Counted from the first letter of the stretch, positions 1 through 6,271 are shown. The stretch: DNA of 14,309 bases from Anaerolineales bacterium (GCA_018263655.1 JAANWY010000101.1:1-14309), one strand, 5' to 3'. Numbers and translations: made by a program. The notes: generated by a model not told the origin, from the sequence alone.

Positions 1-59
1 CCGATCTGGGCGTCGCCGCTGGTGCGGATGGTCGCGGTGAAGTCGTGCTGCTCGTGACT
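1..59. other. Contig-end artefact: adapter tail plus inverted copy of 154-205
   Basis: Positions 8-59, read on the minus strand, match 154-205 on the plus strand over 52 nt with one mismatch (38 versus 175). The first seven bases, CCGATCT, equal the last seven bases of the common Illumina adapter. This is the pattern of a fold-back or chimeric read at a contig end, not of biology. It creates the apparent in-frame TGA at 55-57, just upstream of the kinase phosphoacceptor motif. The real upstream part of the kinase gene is therefore missing rather than mutated. A genuine 52-bp inverted repeat is possible but less likely given the adapter-like bases. Confidence 0.8.
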
Positions 60-60
60 T

Positions 61-2286
61 AGGTCGGAGTTCCTGGCCAACATGAGCCACGAGATTCGCA
101 CTCCCCTCAACGCCGTCATCGGCATGACGGGCCTGCTGCTCGACACCGACCTGAGTCACGAGCAGCACGACTTCGCCGCGACCATCCGCACCAGCGGCGA
201 CGCCCTCCTCTCTATCATCAACGACATCCTGGACTTCTCCAAGATCGAGGCCGGCAAGCTGGACCTGGAGAACCAGCCCTTCAACCTCCGCCACTGCGTC
301 GAGGAAGCCCTGGACCTGGTGGCCACCAGGGCGGCGGAGAAAGATTTGGAGCTGGCCTACCTGATGGACGACCAGGTTCCACCCGCCATCGTCGGCGACG
401 TCACCCGTCTGCGCCAGATCCTGGTCAACTTGCTCAACAACGCCGTCAAATTCACCGACGAGGGTGAGGTGGTGGTCCGTGTTACGTGCAGCGTGCTCCC
501 TCTCAGTTCGGCAAGGTCTCCTGACCCTCTCAGTTCGGCAAGGTCTCCTGACCGCCGCCGTGGGCTCGGTCGGAGACCTTCGCCCAACAAGAGGCGTGAG
601 CTACACTTCGCAGTGCGAGACACCGGCATCGGCATCCCCGAGGACCGAATGGAGCGGCTGTTCCGGTCCTTCAGTCAGGTGGATGCTTCCACCACCCGCA
701 AGTACGGCGGCACCGGTCTGGGGCTGGCCATCAGCCGGCGCCTGGCCCAGATGATGGGCGGCGCGATGTGGGTGGAGAGCGAAGTCGGGGTGGGCTCCAC
801 CTTCCACTTCACCACCATCGCCGAAGTTGCTTCGGAGGAGGCGCCGGGCTATCTGCGCAATGGAGAGCCGCAGCTAGCGGGCCGGCGCGCCCTCATCGTG
901 GACGACAACGCGACCAACCGGCGCATTGTGAAGCGGTGGACGGAGTCGTGGGAGATGGCGCCACGGGCAGCCGGCTCAGGCCCTGAAGCTCTGGCGTGGA
1001 TTAGCCAGGGCGACCCTTTCGACGTGGCAATTCTGGACATGCAAATGCCGGAGATGGATGGGGTGACGTTGGCCAGGGAGATTCGCAAACACCACGATGC
1101 TGAGGCCCTGCCCTTGGTGATGTTGACTTCGCTGGGCCGGCGCGAAGAGGGGGCCGACGCTATCCAGTTTGCGGCGCATCTGATAAAGCCTATCAAACCA
1201 TCGCAGCTCCACAACGTGCTGGCCGGCATCTTCGCCGGCCGGCCGGTGCGGGTTCGGGAATCCGCCGCGCACTCGGAGATCGATCCGGAGATGGGGCAGC
1301 GCCATCCGCTGCGCATCCTCTTGGCGGAGGACAACGTGGTGAATCAAAAGGTCGCCCTCCGCATCCTGGAGCGGCTGGGCTATCGAGCGGACGTAGCCGC
1401 GGACGGCCTGGAGGCGCTGGAGGCGTTGGGGCGGCAGCCATATGATGTGGTGCTAATGGACGTCCAGATGCCCCAGATGGACGGCGTTGCGGCCACCCAG
1501 CAGATACGCGAAAAGCGGCCTCAGGGGCGGCAACCGCACATCATCGCCATGACGGCCCATGCCCTGTCGGGGGATCGGGAGAAGTATCTGGCCGCCGGCA
1601 TGGACGACTACGTCAGCAAACCCGTGCGGGTGGAGGAGTTGGTGGCGGCGCTGGAACGGTGCCGGCCGTTGAGTGGAGATTGGAGAGTAGAGATTAGGGA
1701 TTGGGAAGTAGAGACGGAGGGCGAGCTCCAAGAATCTCCAACCTCCCGTTCGGCAAGGTCTCCTGACCGCCGCCGCACAGGGGCTCGGTCGGGAGACCTC
1801 ACCCAACGTCAAGAGGAGCGCACAGGGGCTCGGTCGGGAGACCCCGCCCAACATCAGGAGGAGCGCACAGGGGCTCGGTCGGGAGACCTCGCCCAACGTC
1901 AAGAGGAGCCCGCAGCTGAAAGCCTCCAATCTCCAATTGACGAAGAAGTCCTGGCCCAGTTCACGGAGATGATGGGCGAGGATGCGCCGGCCTTCATCGC
2001 CGAGTTGATCGACGTCTTCCTGGAGGACACGCCTCGATTGCTGGCGGAGATGGGGGATGCGGCGACGGAGGGGGACGAGGAGGGGTTGGAGCGCGCGGCG
2101 CACACGCTGAAGGGAACCAGCGCCGCGCTGGGAGCGATGGTGTTGTCTGATCTGTGCCAGGAGTTGGAAACCATGGGAAAGGCCGGCGACCTGGAAGAGG
2201 CGGCAGAGAAGGTGGATCAGCTTGAGGTTGAATACGCGAGAGCTGAGGTAGCGCTCAGAGATGCCAACAACCGTCAAATTGAGTGA
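61..2286 (+). CDS. Hybrid sensor histidine kinase (HisKA-HATPase-REC-REC-Hpt), 5' partial
   Basis: Multi-step phosphorelay kinase, partial at its 5' end. The frame is open from 61, where RSEFLAN precedes the H-box, as in family members with an upstream sensor region. Counting from the ATG at 82 (734 residues), the H-box SHEIRTPLN has phosphoacceptor His3. The N-box lies around 114-130 (LLNNAVKFT), the G1 box is DTGIGIP at 180-186 and the G2 box is GGTGLGLAI at 209-217. Receiver 1 has acidic D274/D275, acceptor D319 and K369. Receiver 2 has E416/D417, D460 and K513. The Hpt domain at the C-terminus has HTLKGTS with His674. Sensor and membrane parts are off the window. Two repeat-derived insertions lie in frame, at about residues 139-173 inside the ATPase domain and 554-610 before the Hpt. 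ATG 82 is probably not the true start, because it would cut the protein at the H-box. The receiver-cyclase at 3545 is a plausible target; this is inference. Confidence 0.93.
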   Translation, partial: RSEFLANMSHEIRTPLNAVIGMTGLLLDTDLSHEQHDFAATIRTSGDALLSIINDILDFSKIEAGKLDLENQPFNLRHCVEEALDLVATRAAEKDLELAYLMDDQVPPAIVGDVTRLRQILVNLLNNAVKFTDEGEVVVRVTCSVLPLSSARSPDPLSSARSPDRRRGLGRRPSPNKRRELHFAVRDTGIGIPEDRMERLFRSFSQVDASTTRKYGGTGLGLAISRRLAQMMGGAMWVESEVGVGSTFHFTTIAEVASEEAPGYLRNGEPQLAGRRALIVDDNATNRRIVKRWTESWEMAPRAAGSGPEALAWISQGDPFDVAILDMQMPEMDGVTLAREIRKHHDAEALPLVMLTSLGRREEGADAIQFAAHLIKPIKPSQLHNVLAGIFAGRPVRVRESAAHSEIDPEMGQRHPLRILLAEDNVVNQKVALRILERLGYRADVAADGLEALEALGRQPYDVVLMDVQMPQMDGVAATQQIREKRPQGRQPHIIAMTAHALSGDREKYLAAGMDDYVSKPVRVEELVAALERCRPLSGDWRVEIRDWEVETEGELQESPTSRSARSPDRRRTGARSGDLTQRQEERTGARSGDPAQHQEERTGARSGDLAQRQEEPAAESLQSPIDEEVLAQFTEMMGEDAPAFIAELIDVFLEDTPRLLAEMGDAATEGDEEGLERAAHTLKGTSAALGAMVLSDLCQELETMGKAGDLEEAAEKVDQLEVEYARAEVALRDANNRQIE
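498..588 (+). repeat. GGTCTCC-type repeat inserted in frame in the kinase ATPase domain
   Basis: A 27-nt unit is perfectly duplicated at 498-524 and 525-551; each copy contains GGCAAGGTCTCCTGA. A spacer follows, then an inverted arm at 562-588 (GGGCTCGGTCGGAGACC then TTCGCCCAAC). GGTCTCC and GGAGACC can pair as a hairpin. The insertion is translated as PLSSARSPD twice plus an Arg-rich stretch, between the N-box and the G1 box of the kinase. The same arms recur at 1748-1908, 3143-3257 and 6006-6259. Confidence 0.85.
1748..1908 (+). repeat. GGTCTCC-type repeat with 3 x 45-nt tandem units in the kinase linker
   Basis: A left arm at 1748-1773 contains GGCAAGGTCTCCTGACC. Three tandem 45-nt units follow at 1774-1818, 1819-1863 and 1864-1908, each with the right arm GGCTCGGTCGGGAGACC. 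Each unit encodes a 15-residue repeat of the form RTGARSGDLTQRQEE, between receiver 2 and the Hpt domain. Only a few substitutions separate the units, so the duplication is recent or kept homogeneous. The 45-nt length keeps the reading frame. Confidence 0.9.
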
Positions 2287-2293
2287 AGTAGAA

Positions 2294-2299
2294 AGAGGA
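2294..2299 (+). promoter_or_regulatory. Ribosome binding site choosing the start of the GlmU-like gene
   Basis: AGAGGA lies six bases upstream of the ATG at 2306. It favours this start over the in-frame ATG at 2261, which overlaps the kinase gene and would add 15 residues ahead of the conserved N-terminal nucleotide-binding strand. Confidence 0.7.
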
Positions 2300-2305
2300 A
2301 CTCTA

Positions 2306-3106
2306 ATGCGTGAGACGAAAGCCGTCATTCTAGCCGCGGGCAAGGGGACCCGCATGAAATCGGACTTACCCAAGGTGCTTCACGCCGTCGAAGGCCGGCC
2401 CATGGTTCAACACAGCACTGAACGAGCGCGGGCAGCCGGCGTCGGCGACGTCATCGTCGTGGTCGGCTACCGCCGAGAGATGGTGAAGGCGGCCCTGGAA
2501 GGTTGGAACGTCCGGTCCGCCGTCCAGCAAGAGCAACTGGGCACCGGCCACGCCGTGGCGCAGGCGCGCTCCTACCTGGAAGGCTTCGAGGGGAACGTCG
2601 TCGTCCTGTACGGCGACATGCCCTTGCTTGGTGAGGAGACCATCCGTAGCCTCATCCAGCGCCGCGACGAGACCGACGCCGCCGGCGTGATCCTGACCAT
2701 CGTGCTGGACAACCCACCGGATTTCGGGCGCATCGTCCGCGACGAGGCCGGCCAGGTGAGGCGCGTGGTGGAAGTCAAAGATGCATCGCCGGAGGAACTG
2801 GCCATCGATGAAGTGAACGTCGGCGCCTACTGCTTTGACTGCCAGAGGCTGCTGCCGGCTCTGGATCAGCTTCGGGATGACAACGAACAGGGTGAATTCT
2901 ACCTGACGGACACGGTGGAAATCCTGACCCAGCAGGGCCACCGGGTGGAGACCGTGGTCACGCCCAACCTGGAAGAAGTGCTGGGCATCAACGACCCGAT
3001 ACACCTGGCCTTCGCCGAGAAGTTGAGCGACATCCAGTATGCCGAGAGCCTGTACGAACTGATCGACGCCACGCTGTCCATGAGTCGCAAGCAGCGTGAC
3101 GTGTAA
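2306..3106 (+). CDS. glmU: UDP-GlcNAc pyrophosphorylase (GlmU N-terminal domain only)
   Basis: Nucleotidyltransferase of the GlmU uridylyltransferase type, 266 residues, cytoplasmic. Known members make UDP-GlcNAc from GlcNAc-1-phosphate and UTP. Motifs seen: LAAGKGTRM at 9-17 with K23 (the G-x-G-T-R-M...PKVL signature), QEQLGTGHA at 75-83, Mg-binding GDMPLL with D104, GEFYLTD in the sugar-binding region, and IND with N229 near the end, at the position of the second metal-ligand Asn of GlmU. Full-length GlmU is about 450 residues and adds a left-handed beta-helix acetyltransferase domain. Here the protein stops about 37 residues after N229, in a short helical tail, so only the uridylyltransferase half is encoded. 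The gene starts 19 nt after the kinase stop with a good RBS. It may supply UDP-GlcNAc to the downstream polysaccharide genes. A related sugar-nucleotide transferase with another substrate cannot be excluded. Confidence 0.85.
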   Translation: MRETKAVILAAGKGTRMKSDLPKVLHAVEGRPMVQHSTERARAAGVGDVIVVVGYRREMVKAALEGWNVRSAVQQEQLGTGHAVAQARSYLEGFEGNVVVLYGDMPLLGEETIRSLIQRRDETDAAGVILTIVLDNPPDFGRIVRDEAGQVRRVVEVKDASPEELAIDEVNVGAYCFDCQRLLPALDQLRDDNEQGEFYLTDTVEILTQQGHRVETVVTPNLEEVLGINDPIHLAFAEKLSDIQYAESLYELIDATLSMSRKQRDV

Positions 3107-3111
3107 TTAGT

Positions 3112-3282
3112 TTGACAATGTCACATAACATAACAGTGGCTCTTTGATCGCCGAAGGTCTCCTGCCTGTGCGTCGCACGCAGACAGGCCTGACCGAGGCG
3201 AAACGGGCCCTTCGTCAGGCTCAGGACGCCGCTCGGTCAGGAGACCTTCGCCCAACGTGGGGCGGTAATGCGACATTGTCAA
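3112..3282. repeat. Nested hairpin element bounded by 11-bp inverted repeats
   Basis: TTGACAATGTC at 3112-3122 and its exact reverse complement at 3272-3282 bracket a second inverted pair. That inner pair is a left arm at 3143-3164 (GATCGCCGAAGGTCTCCTG) and a right arm at 3231-3257 (CTCGGTCAGGAGACCTTCGC). Between the arms lie a 23-nt hairpin module at 3165-3187 (CCTGTGCG...CGCAGACAGG), the segment CCTGACCGAGGCGAAACGGG at 3188-3207, and a module at 3207-3227 containing CCCTTCGTCAGGCTCAGG. It has no coding capacity that I can support. It may act as a transcript-end hairpin for the GlmU-like gene, but there is no U-tract. Confidence 0.75.
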
Positions 3283-3316
3283 GGTAGGCATTGAGGAAAA
3301 AGTGACACTTACGCTC

Positions 3317-3340
3317 GCGACGGATTGTCAAATCCGTCGC
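3317..3340. repeat. Perfect 10-bp stem palindrome in the gap before the cyclase gene
   Basis: GCGACGGATT at 3317-3326 and AATCCGTCGC at 3331-3340 are exact reverse complements around a 4-nt loop, GTCA. No T-run follows, so it is not a canonical intrinsic terminator. It looks like another small dispersed palindrome; only one copy is seen here. Confidence 0.7.
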
Positions 3341-3366
3341 CCTGCCGGCTGGATCTAGGGCGGCTC

Positions 3367-3464
3367 ACCCTCCCGCAGGTTTGAGCGGTTTTTGGCCTGC
3401 AAATACTACTTCTCGAAGCAGTTTGACATTCCAACACAGGCTATACCGTAACCTGCGGGAGGGT
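3367..3464. repeat. 98-bp element, copy 1, with 15-bp terminal inverted repeats
   Basis: It begins with ACCCTCCCGCAGGTT (3367-3381) and ends with the exact reverse complement (3450-3464). A second copy of identical length lies at 13486-13583 with only five substitutions, none in the terminal repeats. A competing inner pair, GCAGG at the 5' end with CCTGC about 15 nt later, is also conserved. It is either a MITE-like mobile element or a structured RNA or regulatory element. This copy lies 80 nt upstream of the cyclase start. A TTGACA at 3423-3428 has no fitting -10 box. Confidence 0.88.
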
Positions 3465-3544
3465 AAAGGTAATTAAAACTAAGGTCGGGGTTGCCGGCAA
3501 CATTACGGCCGAAGGTGTTGAAGATCACTAGGCGAGAGACCAAA

Positions 3545-4459
3545 ATGAGAATCTTGATCGCAGACGATGACCGCGTCCTGCTCCGGCTCCTGCAGTCCGC
3601 CCTCAGCCGCGAGGGGCACGAAGTGCTGGAGGCAGCCGATGGCCAGGCCGCCTGGGAACTGCTGCAGCGCGAGCCCGTTCGGTTGGTGATCACCGACTGG
3701 ATGATGCCCGAAATGGACGGCGTGGAATTGATCCGCCGGATTCGGGCCGCCGGCTTTCCCGGCTACATCTACGTCATCCTGCTAACCGCCAGGGACAAGA
3801 AGAGTGACATAGTCGATGGTCTGGAGGCCGGCGCCGACGACTACCTGACCAAACCTTTCGACCCCAACGAACTGCGGGCGCGGGTAAGCATCGGCGAGCG
3901 CATCCTGGATCTCGAGACGCGCTTACGTGGGGCCCGGGATAGAATGGAAGAGCTGGCGACGTACGACAACTTGACCGGCCTGCTCAATCGGCGGGTGCTC
4001 TACGAGCGTGCCGCAGCGGAATTGAATCGGGCTGAACGCGAGGCCGAGCCTATCAGTGTAGCGCTGCTGGACATTGACCACTTCAAAGCCGTGAACGACC
4101 AGTACGGTCACCTGATCGGGGATCAGGCATTGTGCCTGGTGGCCGACACCATTGTCCAGACTGTACGAACCTACGACCACGTTGGGCGCTGGGGAGGAGA
4201 GGAGTTCCTGATCGTGTTGCCAGGAACGGCATTGCCGAAAGCCGCCCGCGTGGCCGAGCGTGTGCGGGCAGCGGTCGCCGCTGCACAGATTCCGCTGCCG
4301 GATGGCGATGCCCTGCAGGTGCAGATCAGTCTGGGGGTGACGTGCACGGCTGCCAACGATCCGCCGCCGCTGGACACGCTCCTGCACCAGGCCGACGAGG
4401 CCCTCTACCGCGCCAAACGCGAGGGGCGCAACCGCGTCTGCTTGTTCACTGATAACTGA
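3545..4459 (+). CDS. Response regulator diguanylate cyclase (REC-GGDEF, PleD/WspR type)
   Basis: Two-domain cytoplasmic protein of 304 residues that should make cyclic di-GMP from two GTP. The receiver spans about 2-118 with acidic D7/D8, phospho-acceptor D51 (ITDWMMPEMDG), T81 and K103 (YLTKP). The GGDEF domain spans about 135-300 with DNLTGLLNRR, DIDHFKAVND and active-site GGEEF at 216-220. The inhibitory I-site RxxD is present (R207-D210), exactly five residues before GGEEF, so both catalysis and product inhibition look intact. The start at 3545 is chosen because it begins directly at the first receiver strand; the ATG at 3491 would add 18 unsupported residues. The gene ends 8 nt before the PelF-like gene, suggesting co-transcription and local c-di-GMP control of polysaccharide synthesis. 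The last codons (FTDN then stop) lie in a TGATAAC duplication. Confidence 0.94.
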   Translation: MRILIADDDRVLLRLLQSALSREGHEVLEAADGQAAWELLQREPVRLVITDWMMPEMDGVELIRRIRAAGFPGYIYVILLTARDKKSDIVDGLEAGADDYLTKPFDPNELRARVSIGERILDLETRLRGARDRMEELATYDNLTGLLNRRVLYERAAAELNRAEREAEPISVALLDIDHFKAVNDQYGHLIGDQALCLVADTIVQTVRTYDHVGRWGGEEFLIVLPGTALPKAARVAERVRAAVAAAQIPLPDGDALQVQISLGVTCTAANDPPPLDTLLHQADEALYRAKREGRNRVCLFTDN

Positions 4460-4467
4460 TAACCGTC

Positions 4468-6027
4468 ATGTCAGAACTATCCGTCCTCTTGTGCACCGAA
4501 GGCACCTACCCCTTCGTGGGGGGTGGGGTCAGTACGTGGTGCAAAATCCTGTGCGAAGAGCTCCCCCAGGTGGAATACATCCTGTATGCCATAACGGGAA
4601 ACGCCAACGTCGCCTACAAGTACGAGCCGCCGCCCAACGCGCGCCGCGTCATCCACATCCCGCTGTGGGGCGCGCAGGAGCCGGCCGACCACATCCTGAC
4701 CCATGTCCCTTTTTCGGAGGTGTATCAGCGCAAGCAGGCAACTACGGAGTCGGTCATCGAGGCGACGTTCGTTCCGCTGTTGCAGCGCTTTTTGCGCGGG
4801 ATGGAGGAATCGGGGACCGACATCGCCGAGTACGGGCAAGTGATCTACGATCTGTGGCGCTACTTCCGGCGCTACGACTGGAACACGAGCTGGAAATCGG
4901 AGCCGGCCTGGCGCGCCCTCGTCGAAGCAGTGCTGCGGCCGTACGAGGCGCGACCGCAAGATTTTCTCGACAGCGAAGTACCCTCCATCCACGATCTGAC
5001 GACCGCCATGCGCTGGATGTACAATTTTCTGATGCCGCTGAGCGCTCCTGTGCCCAAGACAGATGTCGTTCACACGACCATCGCTGCCTTCACTGGACTG
5101 GCCGGCATCATCGCCAAGCACGAGTACGGGACGCCGCTCCTGGTGACCGACCACGGCGTCTACGTGCGCGAGCGGTACATGGCGATCTCGGCGGCGGATT
5201 TCAGCTTCTTCGCCAAGCGGTTCCTGATCAACATGTCGCGCTTCGTGTCAAAGCTCAACTACCTGTACGCCGACGTGGTGGCGCCGGTGGCAAACTTCAA
5301 TCGCCGCTGGGAAGTCCCGTACGGAGCGCACCCTGACAGGATTGAGACGATCTACAACGGTATCAATCCCAAGATATTCGTACCCAAACCGAAGCCGGCC
5401 AGGACGGCGAATCGACCAACGGCCGTGGCGGCCGCCAGAGTGTTCCCGCTAAAAGATATCGAGACGATGATCCGCTCAGCGGCCGTGGCGCGCGAGAGCA
5501 TCCCCGACATCTACTATCTGGTCTACGGCTCCCTGAGCGCCGATCCACCGTACGTGAAGAAGTGCCGCCGGCTGATTGCCGAACTCAACCTGGAAGGCAC
5601 GTTCGAGTTTGGTGGTTTCCACAACAAGCCGGCCGAGATCTACACCGAGGGGGACATCAGCGTGCTGTCCAGCATCTCCGAGGGATTCCCCTACACTGTG
5701 TTGGAGTCAATGTCTTGCGCGCGGCCGGTAGCGGGCACCGATGTCGGGGGCGTCAGGGAGGCATTGGAGGGTTTTGGCGTCGTTGCACCGCCCCGCGACC
5801 CCGAGGCCCTGGGCCAGGGTGTTGTGAAGCTGTTGCAGGACGACGAGCTGCGTCTCGAATTGGGGCGCAAGGCGAGAAATGAAGTACTGGCCAAGTACAA
5901 GACCTCGACCTCGGTGGACGCCTACTGGAGATTGTATCAGCGTCTAGCGACACAGGAACAAGAGGCGCCGGCTGCGCTTCAGCCGGCGCTGGAGCCAAAG
6001 CAGTATTTGATCGCCGAGGTCTCCTGA
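4468..6027 (+). CDS. pelF: PelF-like GT4 family glycosyltransferase
   Basis: Cytoplasmic GT-B fold glycosyltransferase of 519 residues, about the length of Pel polymerase PelF, which uses a UDP-sugar to extend the Pel exopolysaccharide. The N-terminal signature EGTYPFVGGGVSTW at 11-24 and TDHGVYVRER in the middle are typical of the PelF branch of GT4. The C-terminal domain shows FPLKDIETMI, FGGFHNKPAEIY and the GT4 E-x7-E motif E405-GFPYTVL-E413, followed by VGGVREAL. The ATG at 4468 lies 8 nt after the cyclase stop, with no clear Shine-Dalgarno, so translational coupling is likely. The C-terminal tail is unusual: residues about 500-508 come from a perfect palindrome, and the last six residues plus the TGA stop are encoded by the first unit of the tandem repeat array. 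The native C-terminus was therefore probably altered. The family call is firm; the exact sugar is not known. Confidence 0.87.
   Translation: MSELSVLLCTEGTYPFVGGGVSTWCKILCEELPQVEYILYAITGNANVAYKYEPPPNARRVIHIPLWGAQEPADHILTHVPFSEVYQRKQATTESVIEATFVPLLQRFLRGMEESGTDIAEYGQVIYDLWRYFRRYDWNTSWKSEPAWRALVEAVLRPYEARPQDFLDSEVPSIHDLTTAMRWMYNFLMPLSAPVPKTDVVHTTIAAFTGLAGIIAKHEYGTPLLVTDHGVYVRERYMAISAADFSFFAKRFLINMSRFVSKLNYLYADVVAPVANFNRRWEVPYGAHPDRIETIYNGINPKIFVPKPKPARTANRPTAVAAARVFPLKDIETMIRSAAVARESIPDIYYLVYGSLSADPPYVKKCRRLIAELNLEGTFEFGGFHNKPAEIYTEGDISVLSSISEGFPYTVLESMSCARPVAGTDVGGVREALEGFGVVAPPRDPEALGQGVVKLLQDDELRLELGRKARNEVLAKYKTSTSVDAYWRLYQRLATQEQEAPAALQPALEPKQYLIAEVS
5965..5989. repeat. Perfect palindrome within the pelF 3' end
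   Basis: GCGCCGGCTG at 5965-5974 and CAGCCGGCGC at 5980-5989 form a perfect 10-bp stem around a 5-nt loop (CGCTT). It is translated as part of the Ala/Pro-rich C-terminal tail of the PelF-like protein, beyond the conserved glycosyltransferase fold. It looks like a REP-type insertion. Confidence 0.75.
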
Positions 6028-6259
6028 CTTTGATCGCCGAGGTCTCCTGACTTTGATCGCCGAGGTCTCCTGACTTTGATCGCCGAGGTCTCCTGACTTT
6101 GATCGCCGCAGGTCTCCTGACTTTGATCGCCGAGGTCTCCTGACTTTGATCGCCGAAGGTCTCCTGACTTTGATCGCCGAAGGTCTCCTGACCGAGGCGA
6201 AACGGGCTCGGTCGGGCCTGCCTGTGCGGGGCACGCAGACAGGAGACCTTCGCCCATCG
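6006..6259 (+). repeat. Eight-unit tandem array plus inverted arm between pelF and pelG
   Basis: Eight tandem units of 23 or 24 nt start at 6006, 6029, 6052, 6075, 6098, 6122, 6145 and 6169, the last ending at 6192. The core is GATCGCCGAGGTCTCCTGAC; units 5, 7 and 8 carry one extra base before GGTCTCC. A spacer (CGAGGCGAAACGGGCTCGGTC) follows, then the hairpin module CCTGTGCG...CGCAGACAGG at 6221-6243 and the inverted arm GGAGACCTTCGCCCATCG at 6242-6259. One right arm could pair with any of eight left arms, best with the last two because they carry the extra A. The array includes the pelF stop and ends 12 nt before the pelG-like start, so it could affect coupling, mRNA processing or attenuation. 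Unit number could vary between strains or assemblies. Confidence 0.92.
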
Positions 6260-6271
6260 CGAGATTAGAGA

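Noticed and set aside
55..57. Nonsense codon truncating the kinase
   Set aside because: It lies in the inverted artefact segment (8-59), so it says nothing about the real gene.
1453..2373. Minus-strand 306-codon open frame opposite the kinase
   Set aside because: Antisense shadow in high-GC DNA; the plus strand carries clear receiver and Hpt motifs.
3423..3447. Promoter inside the 98-bp element (TTGACA and TATACC)
   Set aside because: Spacing of about 14 nt is too short, and copy 2 has TATGCC in place of TATACC.
3107..3544. Known riboswitch such as a c-di-GMP aptamer ahead of the cyclase
   Set aside because: I could not match the conserved core of the c-di-GMP-I class; the region is explained by three repeat elements.
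6006..6192. CRISPR-like array
   Set aside because: Units follow each other directly with no spacers; the whole 23-24 nt unit repeats, so it is a tandem repeat.
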